From contig NZ_CP073104.1 of the NCBI RefSeq assembly GCF_018138145.1, forward strand, positions 1,426,001-1,490,000: a DNA stretch of 64,000 nt, given 5' to 3'. Shown piece by piece: positions 6,859 through 14,973 of this stretch. The notes beneath the pieces were generated by a model. The model saw nothing but the letters and a program-made list of their open reading frames with translations. It was not told the origin of the DNA and made no database searches. Source of the DNA: Pseudomonas sp. SCA2728.1_7 (GTDB taxonomy: Bacteria > Pseudomonadota > Gammaproteobacteria > Pseudomonadales > Pseudomonadaceae). Made by a program: the position numbers and the translations under genes. Positions within the stretch are counted from its first letter, which is position 1. Every line of letters starts with the position of its first letter.

Positions 6859-7654
6859 GGCGCGGGTGGTGCTGACCGGCGCCAGTGGCGGCATCGGCCT
6901 GGCCATCGCCGAAACCTTGTGCGCCGCCGGTGCCCACGTGCTCGCGGTGGCGCGGCATCAGGAGGCACTGCTGCCGCTGCTCAAGCGCTACCCCGAGTCG
7001 TTGTGCTGGGTCGCCGCTGACCTGACCTTCCTCAGCGACCGGCGCAAAGTGCTGGTCGCCGCCGAAGCCATCGGTGGCATCAACCTGCTGATCAACGCCG
7101 CCGGGGTCAATCACTTCGCCATGCTCGAACAGCTCGATGACAGCGACATCAATGCGATGCTGGCGGTGAACATCAGTGCGCCGATGTGCCTGACCAAGCT
7201 GCTGTTGCCGCTGCTCAAGCAGGCCGACAGCGCCATGGTGGTCAACGTCGGTTCGACCTATGGCTCGATCGGCTACCCGGGTTACGCCAGTTATTGCGCG
7301 AGCAAATTCGCTTTGCGCGGGTTCTCCGAGGCGCTGCGCCGAGAGCTCGCCGACACTCGCGTCAGCGTGCTGTACGTCGCGCCCCGCGCCACGCGCACCT
7401 CGATGAACAGCGCCGCCGCGCAAGCGTTGAACGACGCGCTCAAGGCCAACGTCGACGATCCGCAAACCGTGGCTTCGGCGGTGATCCATGCGATTGCCGG
7501 TGATCGTCGCGACCTCTATCTGGGCTGGCCGGAACGTTTCTTCGTCCGCCTGAACAATCTGCTCCCGCATCTGGTGGATCGAGGCCTGCGCAAGCAGTTG
7601 CCGCTGATCCGCCGCCTCAGTGAAAAACCTGACAACGAGTCGCCAAAGCCATGA
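6845..7654 (+). CDS. short-chain dehydrogenase/reductase
   Basis: 269 residues starting MQLREARVVLTGASGGIG. The Rossmann dinucleotide motif TGASGGIG is at about 9-16, NAAGVNHF at about 84-91, the catalytic serine in NVGSTYGS (about 136-143), and YASYCASKFA supplies the Tyr-x3-Lys pair at about 148-157. It is a classical SDR, expected to use NADP(H) to reduce an aldehyde/ketone or oxidise an alcohol. The C-terminal part GWPERFFVRLNNLLPHLVDRG resembles the acyl-chain-handling tail of lipid-related SDRs. It overlaps the diiron oxidase by 14 bases and the TPR gene by 4. An earlier ATG at 6773 lies inside the oxidase and is rejected. Confidence 0.9.
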   Translation: MQLREARVVLTGASGGIGLAIAETLCAAGAHVLAVARHQEALLPLLKRYPESLCWVAADLTFLSDRRKVLVAAEAIGGINLLINAAGVNHFAMLEQLDDSDINAMLAVNISAPMCLTKLLLPLLKQADSAMVVNVGSTYGSIGYPGYASYCASKFALRGFSEALRRELADTRVSVLYVAPRATRTSMNSAAAQALNDALKANVDDPQTVASAVIHAIAGDRRDLYLGWPERFFVRLNNLLPHLVDRGLRKQLPLIRRLSEKPDNESPKP

Positions 7655-8295
7655 AAAAACTATCCGCATGCCTGTTGCTCGCTGCCCTGTGTCAAAGCGT
7701 CTGGGCGCTGGAACCGGCCGATCAGAAACGTCTCGAGGGTATCCAGCAAAGCTGGGCGCACATCCAATATGAGGTGGCGGAAAAACAGCGCGCTGCCGCG
7801 TTCGAGCAATTGGCCAACGAAACCAACGCGTTCACCACCCAGCGCCCGGCGGTGGCCGAAGCGTGGATCTGGAAAGGCATCGTCACCAGCAGTTGGGCCG
7901 GTGCCGAGGGCGGCCTCGGTGCCTTGGGCAAAGCCAAGGACGCCAAGGCCGATCTGGAGAAATCCCTGACCCTCGACGCCAAAGCCCTGCAAGGCTCGGC
8001 CTACACCAGCCTCGCCGCGCTGTATGACCGCGTGCCCGGCTGGCCCATCGGTTTCGGCGACAGCGACAAGGCCGAGCAACTGCTCAAGCAAGCCTTGCAA
8101 CTCAACCCCAACGGCATCGACAGCCTGTACTTCTGGGGCGATCACCTCTACCGTCAGAAGCGCTACGCTGAAGCCAAAGCCGCGCTGATCAAAGCCCAGC
8201 AAGCCGCGCCGCGTCCGGGCCGGGAAAGTGCCGATGCCGGGCGTCGCAAAGAGATCGTCGCCCTGCTGGTGGACGTGAACAAGAAACTCGACTGA
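7651..8295 (+). CDS. exported TPR-repeat protein
   Basis: 214 residues. It has a signal peptide MKKLSACLLLAALCQSVWA with probable cleavage after VWA. The mature part contains tetratricopeptide-like helices, clearest at KAEQLLKQALQLNPNGIDSL and YAEAKAALIKAQQAAP (about 140-190). It is expected in the periplasm, perhaps as a scaffold for the pathway or a ligand-sensing partner of the following kinase. It starts within the SDR stop (ATGA at 7651) and is followed 11 bases later by the response regulator. No enzymatic motif is seen. Confidence 0.8.
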   Translation: MKKLSACLLLAALCQSVWALEPADQKRLEGIQQSWAHIQYEVAEKQRAAAFEQLANETNAFTTQRPAVAEAWIWKGIVTSSWAGAEGGLGALGKAKDAKADLEKSLTLDAKALQGSAYTSLAALYDRVPGWPIGFGDSDKAEQLLKQALQLNPNGIDSLYFWGDHLYRQKRYAEAKAALIKAQQAAPRPGRESADAGRRKEIVALLVDVNKKLD

Positions 8296-8306
8296 CAGGA
8301 GTCCGC

Positions 8307-8969
8307 GTGCGTTTATTACTGGTTGAGGATGACGTGGCGCTGGGTGAAGGCATTCATCAGGCGCTGGGCCGCGAGGGTTACACCGTCGACTGGCTCAAGG
8401 ACGGCAGCAGTGCGTTGCATGCGCTGCTCAGTGAAACCTTCGATGTCGCCGTACTGGATCTCGGTCTGCCGCGCATGGACGGCCTGCAAGTGCTGCGCCG
8501 ATTGCGTGACAGCGGTTCGAATCTGCCGGTGCTGATTCTTACCGCGCGCGATGCTACCGAAGACCGCATCGCCGGGCTCGACGCCGGGGCCGACGACTAC
8601 CTGATCAAACCGTTCGACCTGGACGAACTCAAGGCACGCCTGCGCGCCTTGTTGCGGCGCAGTGCCGGGCGCGCTCAAGCGTTGATCGAGCATGCCGGCA
8701 TCAGCCTCAACCCGGGCACCCAGCAAGTCAGTTATCAGGGCCAACCGGTGGCCCTGACGCCCAAGGAATATCAGTTGCTGCACGAACTGCTGTCGCCGCC
8801 GGGCCGGGTGATGACCCGCGATCAACTGATGCAACTGCTCTACGGCTGGAACGAAGAAGCCGAAAGCAACACCCTCGAAGTGCACATTCACCACCTGCGC
8901 AAAAAGTTTTCCACCGACCTGATCCGTACCATTCGCGGTGTGGGTTATCTGGTGGAGGAGCGTCGATGA
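8307..8969 (+). CDS. OmpR-family response regulator
   Basis: 220 residues. The receiver domain has the acidic pair E7-D8-D9, phospho-acceptor D51 in VLDLGLPRMDG and the conserved lysine in LIKPFDLDELKARLRALLRR. The C-terminal winged helix (about 125-220) ends GVGYLVEERR. It is closest in type to QseB/PmrA/TctD regulators. GTG at 8307 follows CAGGAGTCC; the codon reads as the initiator of MRLLLVEDD. The kinase gene starts inside its stop codon (ATGA at 8966). Placement at the end of the acyl-metabolism operon suggests it senses the product or its stress and controls this operon, perhaps through the repeat at 3926. Confidence 0.92.
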   Translation: MRLLLVEDDVALGEGIHQALGREGYTVDWLKDGSSALHALLSETFDVAVLDLGLPRMDGLQVLRRLRDSGSNLPVLILTARDATEDRIAGLDAGADDYLIKPFDLDELKARLRALLRRSAGRAQALIEHAGISLNPGTQQVSYQGQPVALTPKEYQLLHELLSPPGRVMTRDQLMQLLYGWNEEAESNTLEVHIHHLRKKFSTDLIRTIRGVGYLVEERR

Positions 8970-10381
8970 CCTCGATCCGGCGCCGCACGCTGACATTGAT
9001 CATCGGTCTGTTGTTGGCCGGCCTCGCAGTCCTCAGCACCTTCAACCTGCACGACAGCAACCACGAAATCGCCGAGGTCTACGACGCGCAATTGGCGCAG
9101 AACGCGCGCCTGCTGCAAGGCGTGATGCGCATGCCCCTGGCCAGCAAACAGCACGCTGAACTGTACCAGGCGTTCAACTCGGCGCTGGGCGAAGCGGTGC
9201 CGCGTGGCGAGGGTCATCCTTACGAACGCAAAATCGCTTTTCAGGTGTGGAATCCTGCCGGTGATGTGTTGGTGCACACCGCCAGCGCACCGTCCTTCAA
9301 GGCACCACCGACACAGCCCGGCTTCAGCGATGTAGTGGACCTGAACAATCGTCACTGGCGCGCCTTTCTCCTCGAAGACACGCAAAACAACCTGCGCATC
9401 TGGGTCGGTGAGCGCGACGATGTGCGCGCCGACCTGGTCGACCGCATCGTCCGCCACACCCTGTGGCCGAACGTGATCGGCAGCCTGCTGCTCGCGGCGA
9501 TGGTCTGGCTGGCCATCGGCTGGGGCCTCAAGCCGTTGGCGAACATGGCCGAGACCCTGCGCGCCCGTCACAGCGGTTCGCTGGAACCGTTGCAATTGGC
9601 GCCGCTGCCCAGTGAGCTGGAACCGATGCAGGCAGCGCTCAACCGTATGCTCGCGCAGATTCAGGAAGTGCTTGGCCGTGAACGGCGCTTTATCGCCGAT
9701 GCCGCCCACGAAATGCGCACGCCGCTGGCGGTGCTGCGGGTGCATGCGCAGAACCTGCAGGAGGCCGGCACCGAACAGGAACGGCGCGAATCGCTGGCGT
9801 TTCTGATCGCCGGGGTCGACCGCACCAGTCGTCTGGTCAACCAATTGCTGACCATGGCGCGGCTGGAACCGAAACCCAATCCGCCGCCGCTACAACGCAT
9901 CGACCTCGGCGAAACCGTGCGCAACAGCCTGGTCCAGTTGACGCCATGGTTGCTGAGTAAACAGCTGGAACTGGCCTTTGAAGACAGCGCCCAGCCGTTC
10001 AACATCATGGCCAGCGCCGGCACGATCGACATTGCCCTGAACAACCTGATCACCAACGCCGCCAACTTCTCCCCGGAACACGGCGTGATCACCGTGCTGC
10101 TCAGCCAGGCCGAGGGGTTTTATCACTTGAGCGTTGAAGATCAGGGGCCGGGCATCGATGAAGCCGACCGGGCGCGGTTGTTCGAGCGCTTCTACAGTCG
10201 CGGCAACGCCCACGGCGCGGGGCTGGGACTGACCATCGTCAACACCATCGCCACGCGCCTGGGCGGACGAATCACTCTGGTCAACCGCGCTGAGGGCGGC
10301 CTGCGCGCGACGTTGTCGATTCCCGACGGGCAACCGCGCCCCGCTGCGCAACGCAGCACCCGCGAACCGCCGCCGGGTTGA
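8966..10381 (+). CDS. sensor histidine kinase
   Basis: 471 residues. The first membrane helix is at about 8-25 (TLTLIIGLLLAGLAVLS), followed by a periplasmic sensor loop to about 165, and a second helix at VIGSLLLAAMVWLAIGWGL. The cytoplasmic side has a HAMP-like linker, the H-box FIADAAHEMRTPLAVL (phospho-His about 249), the N-box NNLITNAANF and G-boxes DQGPGID and GAGLGLTIV. It is a QseC/TctE-like kinase paired with the regulator it overlaps by 4 bases. The roughly 130-residue periplasmic domain would read an extracytoplasmic ligand. The operon ends here; no clear terminator was seen after the stop. Confidence 0.92.
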   Translation: MTSIRRRTLTLIIGLLLAGLAVLSTFNLHDSNHEIAEVYDAQLAQNARLLQGVMRMPLASKQHAELYQAFNSALGEAVPRGEGHPYERKIAFQVWNPAGDVLVHTASAPSFKAPPTQPGFSDVVDLNNRHWRAFLLEDTQNNLRIWVGERDDVRADLVDRIVRHTLWPNVIGSLLLAAMVWLAIGWGLKPLANMAETLRARHSGSLEPLQLAPLPSELEPMQAALNRMLAQIQEVLGRERRFIADAAHEMRTPLAVLRVHAQNLQEAGTEQERRESLAFLIAGVDRTSRLVNQLLTMARLEPKPNPPPLQRIDLGETVRNSLVQLTPWLLSKQLELAFEDSAQPFNIMASAGTIDIALNNLITNAANFSPEHGVITVLLSQAEGFYHLSVEDQGPGIDEADRARLFERFYSRGNAHGAGLGLTIVNTIATRLGGRITLVNRAEGGLRATLSIPDGQPRPAAQRSTREPPPG

Positions 10382-10439
10382 GTCTGTTGCGGAGCCAGGA
10401 GCGCCATTGCCCGTTAAAACAGTGGCCGCGCGTCGGAAT

Positions 10440-10453
10440 CTGATCCAGATCAG
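10440..10453 (+). promoter_or_regulatory. Anr/FNR-like box before the GNAT gene
   Basis: CTGATCCAGATCAG matches TTGAT-N4-ATCAA except for the outermost base on each side, symmetrically. TAGAAC at about 10475 could be the -10 element. That places the box centre near -41, the class II position for FNR-type activators. This suggests induction under low oxygen of the following acetyltransferase gene. Confidence 0.5.
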
Positions 10454-10536
10454 CTTCCGGGGCTGACATCGGTGTAGAACAGACTCAGCGCACTCTCCTG
10501 CGCGTTGCTCGTTCAGCCCCGATGGAGGCTCATCTC

Positions 10537-11100
10537 ATGCTCACTGTCAAAGACCACAATGACCGCGCGGCGCCGGCCTATGCCGCGCACCCAGGTGAAT
10601 ACTGGATCGAGTCGCTCAGGGATGGCCGCCACGTTTTGATCCGTGCCCTGTCCGCCGAGGATCGCGAACGCGAATACGCGTTCATCAAACGCTTGTCGCC
10701 CGAGTCCCGACACCTGCGTTTTCTCGCGCAGATCAGTGAGCCGGGCACCGCGTTGCTCGATCAGTTGATGGACGTCGACTGCAAGCAACGCGCAGCCTTC
10801 ATTGCACTGGCTCACGAAAATGGTGAATTGATCGAGATCGGTATCAGCCGCTACGCCGCCACGGGCGAACAGGACTGTGAATGCGCGGTGACGGTCGCCG
10901 ATGAGTGGATGCATCTCGGCCTGGCCACGCTGCTGATGGAACATCTGATCAAGACCGCCCGGCACAACGGTTTCAAGCATCTGTATTCGGTGGATTCGGC
11001 CAGCAACACGGACATGCGCGACCTCGCCCGATCACTGGGCTTTGAAACCCACAGCGATCCTGACGATGCCCACCAGGTCATTCATCGCCTGAGTCTGTAG
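10537..11100 (+). CDS. GNAT family N-acetyltransferase
   Basis: 187 residues. The start MLTVKDHND at 10537 has GGAGG at a good distance, whereas the ATG at 10522 overlaps that Shine-Dalgarno. The acetyl-CoA region is VTVADEWMHLGLATLLMEHL (about 122-141), then HLYSVDSASNTDMRDLARSLGF (motif B). It resembles the acetyltransferase domain found alone or at the C-terminus of Pat/PatZ-type protein acetyltransferases (start WIESLRDGRHVLIRAL, SPESRHLRF). The substrate may be proteins or small amines. A low-oxygen-type promoter precedes it and a similar box precedes the neighbouring alcohol dehydrogenase. Confidence 0.88.
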   Translation: MLTVKDHNDRAAPAYAAHPGEYWIESLRDGRHVLIRALSAEDREREYAFIKRLSPESRHLRFLAQISEPGTALLDQLMDVDCKQRAAFIALAHENGELIEIGISRYAATGEQDCECAVTVADEWMHLGLATLLMEHLIKTARHNGFKHLYSVDSASNTDMRDLARSLGFETHSDPDDAHQVIHRLSL

Positions 11101-11149
11101 CGCCATCCCTGCGCCCCGCACCTTTAAACGTTGCAGGGCGCGTTGCCGA

Positions 11150-12223
11150 TCAAGGCGTGATCGCCACCTTCATCACCCCATCGCGCTGATGCGCGAACAG
11201 TTCATAGGCGGCTTCGATATCGTCGAGTTTGAAGTGGTGGGTCACCAGCGGCGACAGATCGACGCCACCGCTTTGCACCACCGCCATCAACCGGCGCATG
11301 CGTTCCTTGCCGCCGGGGCACAGGGTGCTGACGATGCTGTAATCGCCCAGTCCCGCCGCGAAGGCATCGTAGGGAATGCACAGGTCCGACGCGTAAACCC
11401 CGAGGCTCGACAAGCGTCCGCCCGGGCGTAACACCCGCAAGGCAGACTCGAACGTGCCTTGGGTGCCCAAGGCTTCGATGGACACATCCACGCCGCGCCC
11501 ATCGGTCAACGCCATGATTTGCTCGACCACGTCGCCGTCCTTGAAATTGACCACATGGGTCGCGCCCAACTGCCGCGCGACACTCATGCGCTCGGCCACC
11601 GCGTCGACGCCAATGATCACGCTCGCGCCCTTGAGCCGCGCCCCGGCCACGGCGCACAGACCGATCGGCCCCAGCGCGAATACCGCAACGCTGTCACCGA
11701 TACTGACTTCGCCACGTTCGGCGCCGGAGAACCCGGTGGACATGATGTCCGGGCACATCAGCACCTGTTCGTCACTCAGCCCGTCGGGGATCGGACACAG
11801 GTTGGCCAAGGCATCGGGGACCAAGACTTACTCCGCCTGGCAGCCATCGATGATGTTGCCGAATTTCCAGCCGCCGGTGGCGCGAAAACCGTGGCGGGTC
11901 TCCGGCCCGTCCTGGGAGCCGCAGCCACACAAGCAGGCGTAGCTTTGGCCGCTGGGGGTAATCGCGCCGGCAATCACCCGCTGGCCTTCGAAAAATCCGC
12001 GCACCTGTGAGCCAAGTTTCTCGATCACGCCCACCGGTTCGTGACCGACGGTCAAACCTTTGGCCACCGGATACTCGCCACGCAGGATGTGCACGTCAGT
12101 GCCGCAGATCGTCGTGGTGGTGATACGCACCAGCGCGTCCAGCGGGCCAACCTCGGGGATCGGCTTGTCATCCAGCACGATGCGATTCTTTTCGACGAAT
12201 ATCGCCGCTTTCATCATGGTCAT
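11150..12223 (-). pseudogene. zinc-dependent alcohol dehydrogenase interrupted by one in-frame stop
   Basis: Two adjacent pieces in the same frame form one medium-chain dehydrogenase of about 357 residues. The N-part (start MTMMKAAIF at 12223, GGAG upstream) holds the GroES-like domain with zinc ligands in ICGTDVH and GHEP. The C-part has CPDIMSTGFSGAE, the Rossmann motif FALGPIGLCAVAGA and LRPGGRLSSLG. The layout resembles the Thermoanaerobacter secondary-alcohol dehydrogenase group. The only break is TAA at 11828-11830 after GCQAE, where a Tyr codon is expected before VLVPDA; there is no frameshift. The gene is broken unless the stop is read through or is a sequencing error. An FNR-like box lies upstream. 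Confidence 0.85.
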
Positions 12224-12299
12224 GATCAAGACTCCTGTGCAGGTGTTTGCAGTGAGTTCAGCACCTTTCCAAGGCTGCGCCGAACTGACCGACACAAGG

Positions 12300-12313
12300 T
12301 TGATCACCATCAA
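12300..12313 (-). promoter_or_regulatory. consensus Anr/FNR box before the alcohol dehydrogenase
   Basis: TTGATCACCATCAA is a perfect TTGAT-N4-ATCAA palindrome about 77 bases upstream of the alcohol dehydrogenase start. The spacing permits an activating position, although I see no good -10 hexamer. Anr control of alcohol dehydrogenases is known in Pseudomonas. Confidence 0.55.
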
Positions 12314-12355
12314 TCAAAGCTGGATTGCGCCCGCCGTTGCCGCCCCGTGAACGCA

Positions 12356-12378
12356 GCCGTCCCTCGCCGAGGGACGGC
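12356..12378 (-). terminator. hairpin after arsH
   Basis: GCCGTCCCTC and GAGGGACGGC are perfect 10-base arms with a 3-base loop, directly after the arsH stop codon. There is no T-run on the minus strand, so it may act as a Rho-assisted terminator or as a 3' stabiliser of the ars transcript. Confidence 0.55.
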
Positions 12379-12379
12379 C

Positions 12380-13075
12380 TCAAATCGAACGCTGATTAAC
12401 CCGCGCCATCAGTTGCTCGGCACTTTCCTTGCGCTCGGAGTAGCGGTCGACCAGATGCGCCTGTTGATCGCGCAGCAGCACGGTGAACTTCACCAACTCC
12501 TCCATCACATCGACCACACGATCGTAGAACGGCGATGGTTTCATCCGCCCGGTGTCGTCGAACTCCATGTAGGCCTTCGGCACCGAGGATTGGTTGGGGA
12601 TGGTGAACATGCGCATCCAGCGGCCCAACACGCGCAACTGGTTGACCACGTTGAACGACTGCGAACCGCCGCAGACTTGCATCACAGCCAGGGTTTTGCC
12701 CTGGGTCGGGCGTACAGCGCCTAGTTCCAGCGGGACCCAATCGATCTGCGCCTTGAACACGGCGGACATCGCGCCATGACGTTCGGGTGAGCACCAGACC
12801 TGGCCTTCCGACCACAGCACCAGCTCGCGCAGTTCCTGCACTTTGGGATGGTCGACCGGGACGTCGTCGGGCAGTGGCAGACCGGACGGGTTGAAGATGC
12901 GCGTTTCAGCACCGAAGTGTTCGAGCAGGCGCGCGGCCTCCTCTACCAGCAAACGGCTGAACGAGCGTTCGCGGGTCGAGCCGTAGAGCAGCAGGATGCG
13001 TGGTTTGTGTTCGCCCGCTTGCGACGGTTTGGCGTTATCGAACAGATTGAGATCGAGGTTGGGCAGTTCGGACAT
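12380..13075 (-). CDS. arsH: ArsH NADPH-dependent FMN reductase (organoarsenical resistance)
   Basis: 231 residues; start at 13075 with a perfect AAGGAGG. The flavodoxin-like core has the FMN phosphate loop [13 protein letters not shown] at about 29-41, then [20 protein letters not shown] (about 93-112) and [15 protein letters not shown]. These are ArsH signatures. ArsH oxidises trivalent methyl- and aromatic arsenicals to the less toxic pentavalent form. It is the last gene of arsR-arsC-arsH, 9 bases after arsC. Confidence 0.95.
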   Translation of the reverse strand: MSELPNLDLNLFDNAKPSQAGEHKPRILLLYGSTRERSFSRLLVEEAARLLEHFGAETRIFNPSGLPLPDDVPVDHPKVQELRELVLWSEGQVWCSPERHGAMSAVFKAQIDWVPLELGAVRPTQGKTLAVMQVCGGSQSFNVVNQLRVLGRWMRMFTIPNQSSVPKAYMEFDDTGRMKPSPFYDRVVDVMEELVKFTVLLRDQQAHLVDRYSERKESAEQLMARVNQRSI

Positions 13076-13084
13076 AAATCCTCC

Positions 13085-13555
13085 TTAAAGCGTGCCGATG
13101 CGGTCGAGCTCAGCCTTGAGTTGATCGCGGCTGAGCGAGTGGAAAGGCAGATCGAGGAAGGCCTGACAGCGTTGGCCGATGCGCATAAGGGTGGCGTGAA
13201 AAGCCGCGTCGACAGTGGCTTCGTCGCCCTTCACTTCGGACGGATCTTCCAGTCCCCAGTGAGATTTCAGCGCCGGGCCGAAATACACCGGGCAGGTCTC
13301 GCCAGCGGCTTTGTCGCACACGGTGATGACGATATCTGGCGGGTTGCGTTCAAAAGCGTCGTTGCCTTTGCTGTGCAAGCAATCAATGGCGATGCCATGC
13401 TTTTGCAGGGTCAACAGGCTGCGCGGCAAGACTTGGCCTTTGGGAAAACTGCCAGCACTCACCGCTTCAAACCCGGCAGGTGCCAAGTGATTGAACATGG
13501 CCTCAGAGAGAATGCTGCGGCAACTGTTGGCCGTGCACATGAACAGGATTCGCAT
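13085..13555 (-). CDS. arsC: arsenate reductase, low-molecular-weight phosphatase type
   Basis: 156 residues. The start MRILFMCTANSCRS at 13555 follows GGAG. The P-loop C-x5-R is CTANSCRS at 7-14 (Cys7, Arg13). Two further cysteine positions, C43-type (DCLHSKGND) and VCDKAAGETCPVYFG (about 82-94), fit the thioredoxin- or mycothiol-coupled ArsC lineage. The product reduces arsenate to arsenite. In this locus no gene for an arsenite exporter follows. Confidence 0.93.
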   Translation of the reverse strand: MRILFMCTANSCRSILSEAMFNHLAPAGFEAVSAGSFPKGQVLPRSLLTLQKHGIAIDCLHSKGNDAFERNPPDIVITVCDKAAGETCPVYFGPALKSHWGLEDPSEVKGDEATVDAAFHATLMRIGQRCQAFLDLPFHSLSRDQLKAELDRIGTL

Positions 13556-13569
13556 GGGTTTCTCCTTCC

Positions 13570-13917
13570 TCAGCAGCACGCGGTTTCACGGACAGGACGG
13601 CCATCCATGTTCTGCAGGCGCGCGGCGTTGTCCTTGAGCCAATCGACGTTGGCTTTGGACGTCACTTGCAGAATCTCGCGCACCCACGCCGGCAGCTCCG
13701 GATTGAGCCGGTAATAGACCCACTGGCCCTGACGGCGATCGAGCAGCAAGCCATTGCTGCGCAGTTGCGCGAGGTGGCGGCTGATTTTCGGCTGGCTATC
13801 GTCGAGCGCACACATCAGCTCGCAGACGCAGAGTTCACCTTGATCGGAAATGAGCAGCATGGCCCGAACGCGGGTTTCGTCGGCGAGGCTCTTGAAGACT
13901 TCGGTGGGAGTGATCAT
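13570..13917 (-). CDS. arsR: ArsR arsenic-responsive repressor
   Basis: 115 residues from MITPTEVFKSLADETR at 13917. An ATG at 13935 would add six residues; neither has a strong Shine-Dalgarno. The winged helix includes the metal site ELCVCELM (Cys pair, about 33-40) followed by the recognition helix SQPKISRHLAQLRSNGLL. The C-terminus ends ETACC. The family releases DNA on binding As(III). A near-perfect 22-base palindrome 30 bases upstream is the probable operator. It leads arsR-arsC-arsH; arsC begins 14 bases after its stop. Confidence 0.93.
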   Translation of the reverse strand: MITPTEVFKSLADETRVRAMLLISDQGELCVCELMCALDDSQPKISRHLAQLRSNGLLLDRRQGQWVYYRLNPELPAWVREILQVTSKANVDWLKDNAARLQNMDGRPVRETACC

Positions 13918-13946
13918 GGGACGGGCTCTGTACATATGGAAATTCG

Positions 13947-13968
13947 AATATACGGATATCCATATATT
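13947..13968 (-). promoter_or_regulatory. palindromic ArsR operator
   Basis: An AT-rich 22-base inverted repeat centred on GGATATCC, with arms AATATACGGAT and ATCCATATATT (10 of 11 positions symmetric), lies just upstream of arsR and overlaps the expected promoter. Its form suits a dimeric ArsR repressor. Confidence 0.6.
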
Positions 13969-14065
13969 AATCAATCCCAAGAATTTCCTTTTTGCCAAAG
14001 CGCTGTAGAAGGCACAGTCTTCAATGCCGCACGCAACGTCATTCCTGCCAGCCCTGCAAACGGGA

Positions 14066-14497
14066 CTACAGGTGCGTGTCCACCGGCGCGACGATCTCTA
14101 CTTTGATCTTGTCCGGATCCTCACAGTAGAGGGCGTAGTGCTCCGGGCCGCCGGCGTACGGATAGGCGCTTTCGTAGAGAAGACGAAAACCGGACGCTCG
14201 CAGCCAATCCGCCATTTCATCCACTTGTGCCTGTGAGCCCGCCTGGAACGCCAGATGATTCAAGCCCACGCCCCGGCGGTTAAAGCCCTGTTGCAGATCG
14301 CTTGCCTGAACGAACACCAAGTAGGTGCCGTTGAGAATAAAGCTGCGCCCGGCGGGCCAATTTTGATGCTGCGTATAACCCAGCAACAAGAGCAACGGCT
14401 GCCAAAAGAGCAACGAGACTTCCAGCGATGAGACGTTGATTTCAACGTGATGAAGCCTGCCGGTTTTGGGTGTACTGCCCAGATCGCTATTGGTCAT
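14066..14497 (-). CDS. VOC (glyoxalase/bleomycin-resistance) family protein
   Basis: 143 residues from MTNSDLGSTPKTGRLHHVEI at 14497, with AAGGA ten bases upstream; ATG codons at 14503 and 14524 are alternatives. One vicinal-oxygen-chelate module is visible. HHVEINV gives the first metal histidine (about 16-17), FWQPLLLLLGY the helix, GLNHLAFQA the second histidine, and YALYCEDPDKIKVEIV the C-terminal glutamate strand. It is likely a metal-dependent lyase, dioxygenase or resistance protein; substrate unknown. It overlaps the upstream GNAT gene by 11 bases, so the two are coupled. Confidence 0.88.
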   Translation of the reverse strand: MTNSDLGSTPKTGRLHHVEINVSSLEVSLLFWQPLLLLLGYTQHQNWPAGRSFILNGTYLVFVQASDLQQGFNRRGVGLNHLAFQAGSQAQVDEMADWLRASGFRLLYESAYPYAGGPEHYALYCEDPDKIKVEIVAPVDTHL

Positions 14498-14939
14498 CGG
14501 CGGCATTTCCTTGGGTTGCGCCAAGGGTTTTCAACAGCGTATGACGACTCCACGGGCCGCAGTACTCAGGCACGTGCGCGATCAATCGGTAGCCGCAACG
14601 GGTGTACCAACGGGCGACGTCGTCATCCAGCGTTTCGATCAACGCATCCACGCACGCCCTTTCAACCGCTAACGCCTCAAGCTTGTGCAACGCCTCAGTA
14701 CCCAGCCCGGTTCCGCGCCATTGCGCGTCGATCCACAGGTAATTGACAAACAGGCGCCGGAATTCGGTTCTGCCGGTAGCGCCGCCAATCAGTGTTCCAT
14801 CCTCCATCAGCGCACAGGCGATGGCTTCCGCTCGCCCGCCGCGCGCCTCAGACAAGGCTCGGCCATGCCGTAAGACGCCGTCACTGATGGCCTTCATGGT
14901 GTCCGCATTGATGTCGCGAACGGTAAGCCATTCCCTCAT
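14487..14939 (-). CDS. GNAT family N-acetyltransferase
   Basis: 150 residues; start at 14939 with GGAGAGCAGC upstream. The acetyl-CoA region is YLWIDAQWRGTGLGTEALHK at about 67-86 (RGTGLG is motif A), followed by ETLDDDVARWYTRCGYRLI, the motif B with the conserved Tyr. The substrate cannot be deduced. It is coupled to the VOC gene by an 11-base overlap, a pairing that often hints at a small resistance or detoxification unit. Confidence 0.87.
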   Translation of the reverse strand: MREWLTVRDINADTMKAISDGVLRHGRALSEARGGRAEAIACALMEDGTLIGGATGRTEFRRLFVNYLWIDAQWRGTGLGTEALHKLEALAVERACVDALIETLDDDVARWYTRCGYRLIAHVPEYCGPWSRHTLLKTLGATQGNAADDQ

Positions 14940-14973
14940 TGCTGCTCTCCATTGTTAAAAGGCCTTGGCGCAT

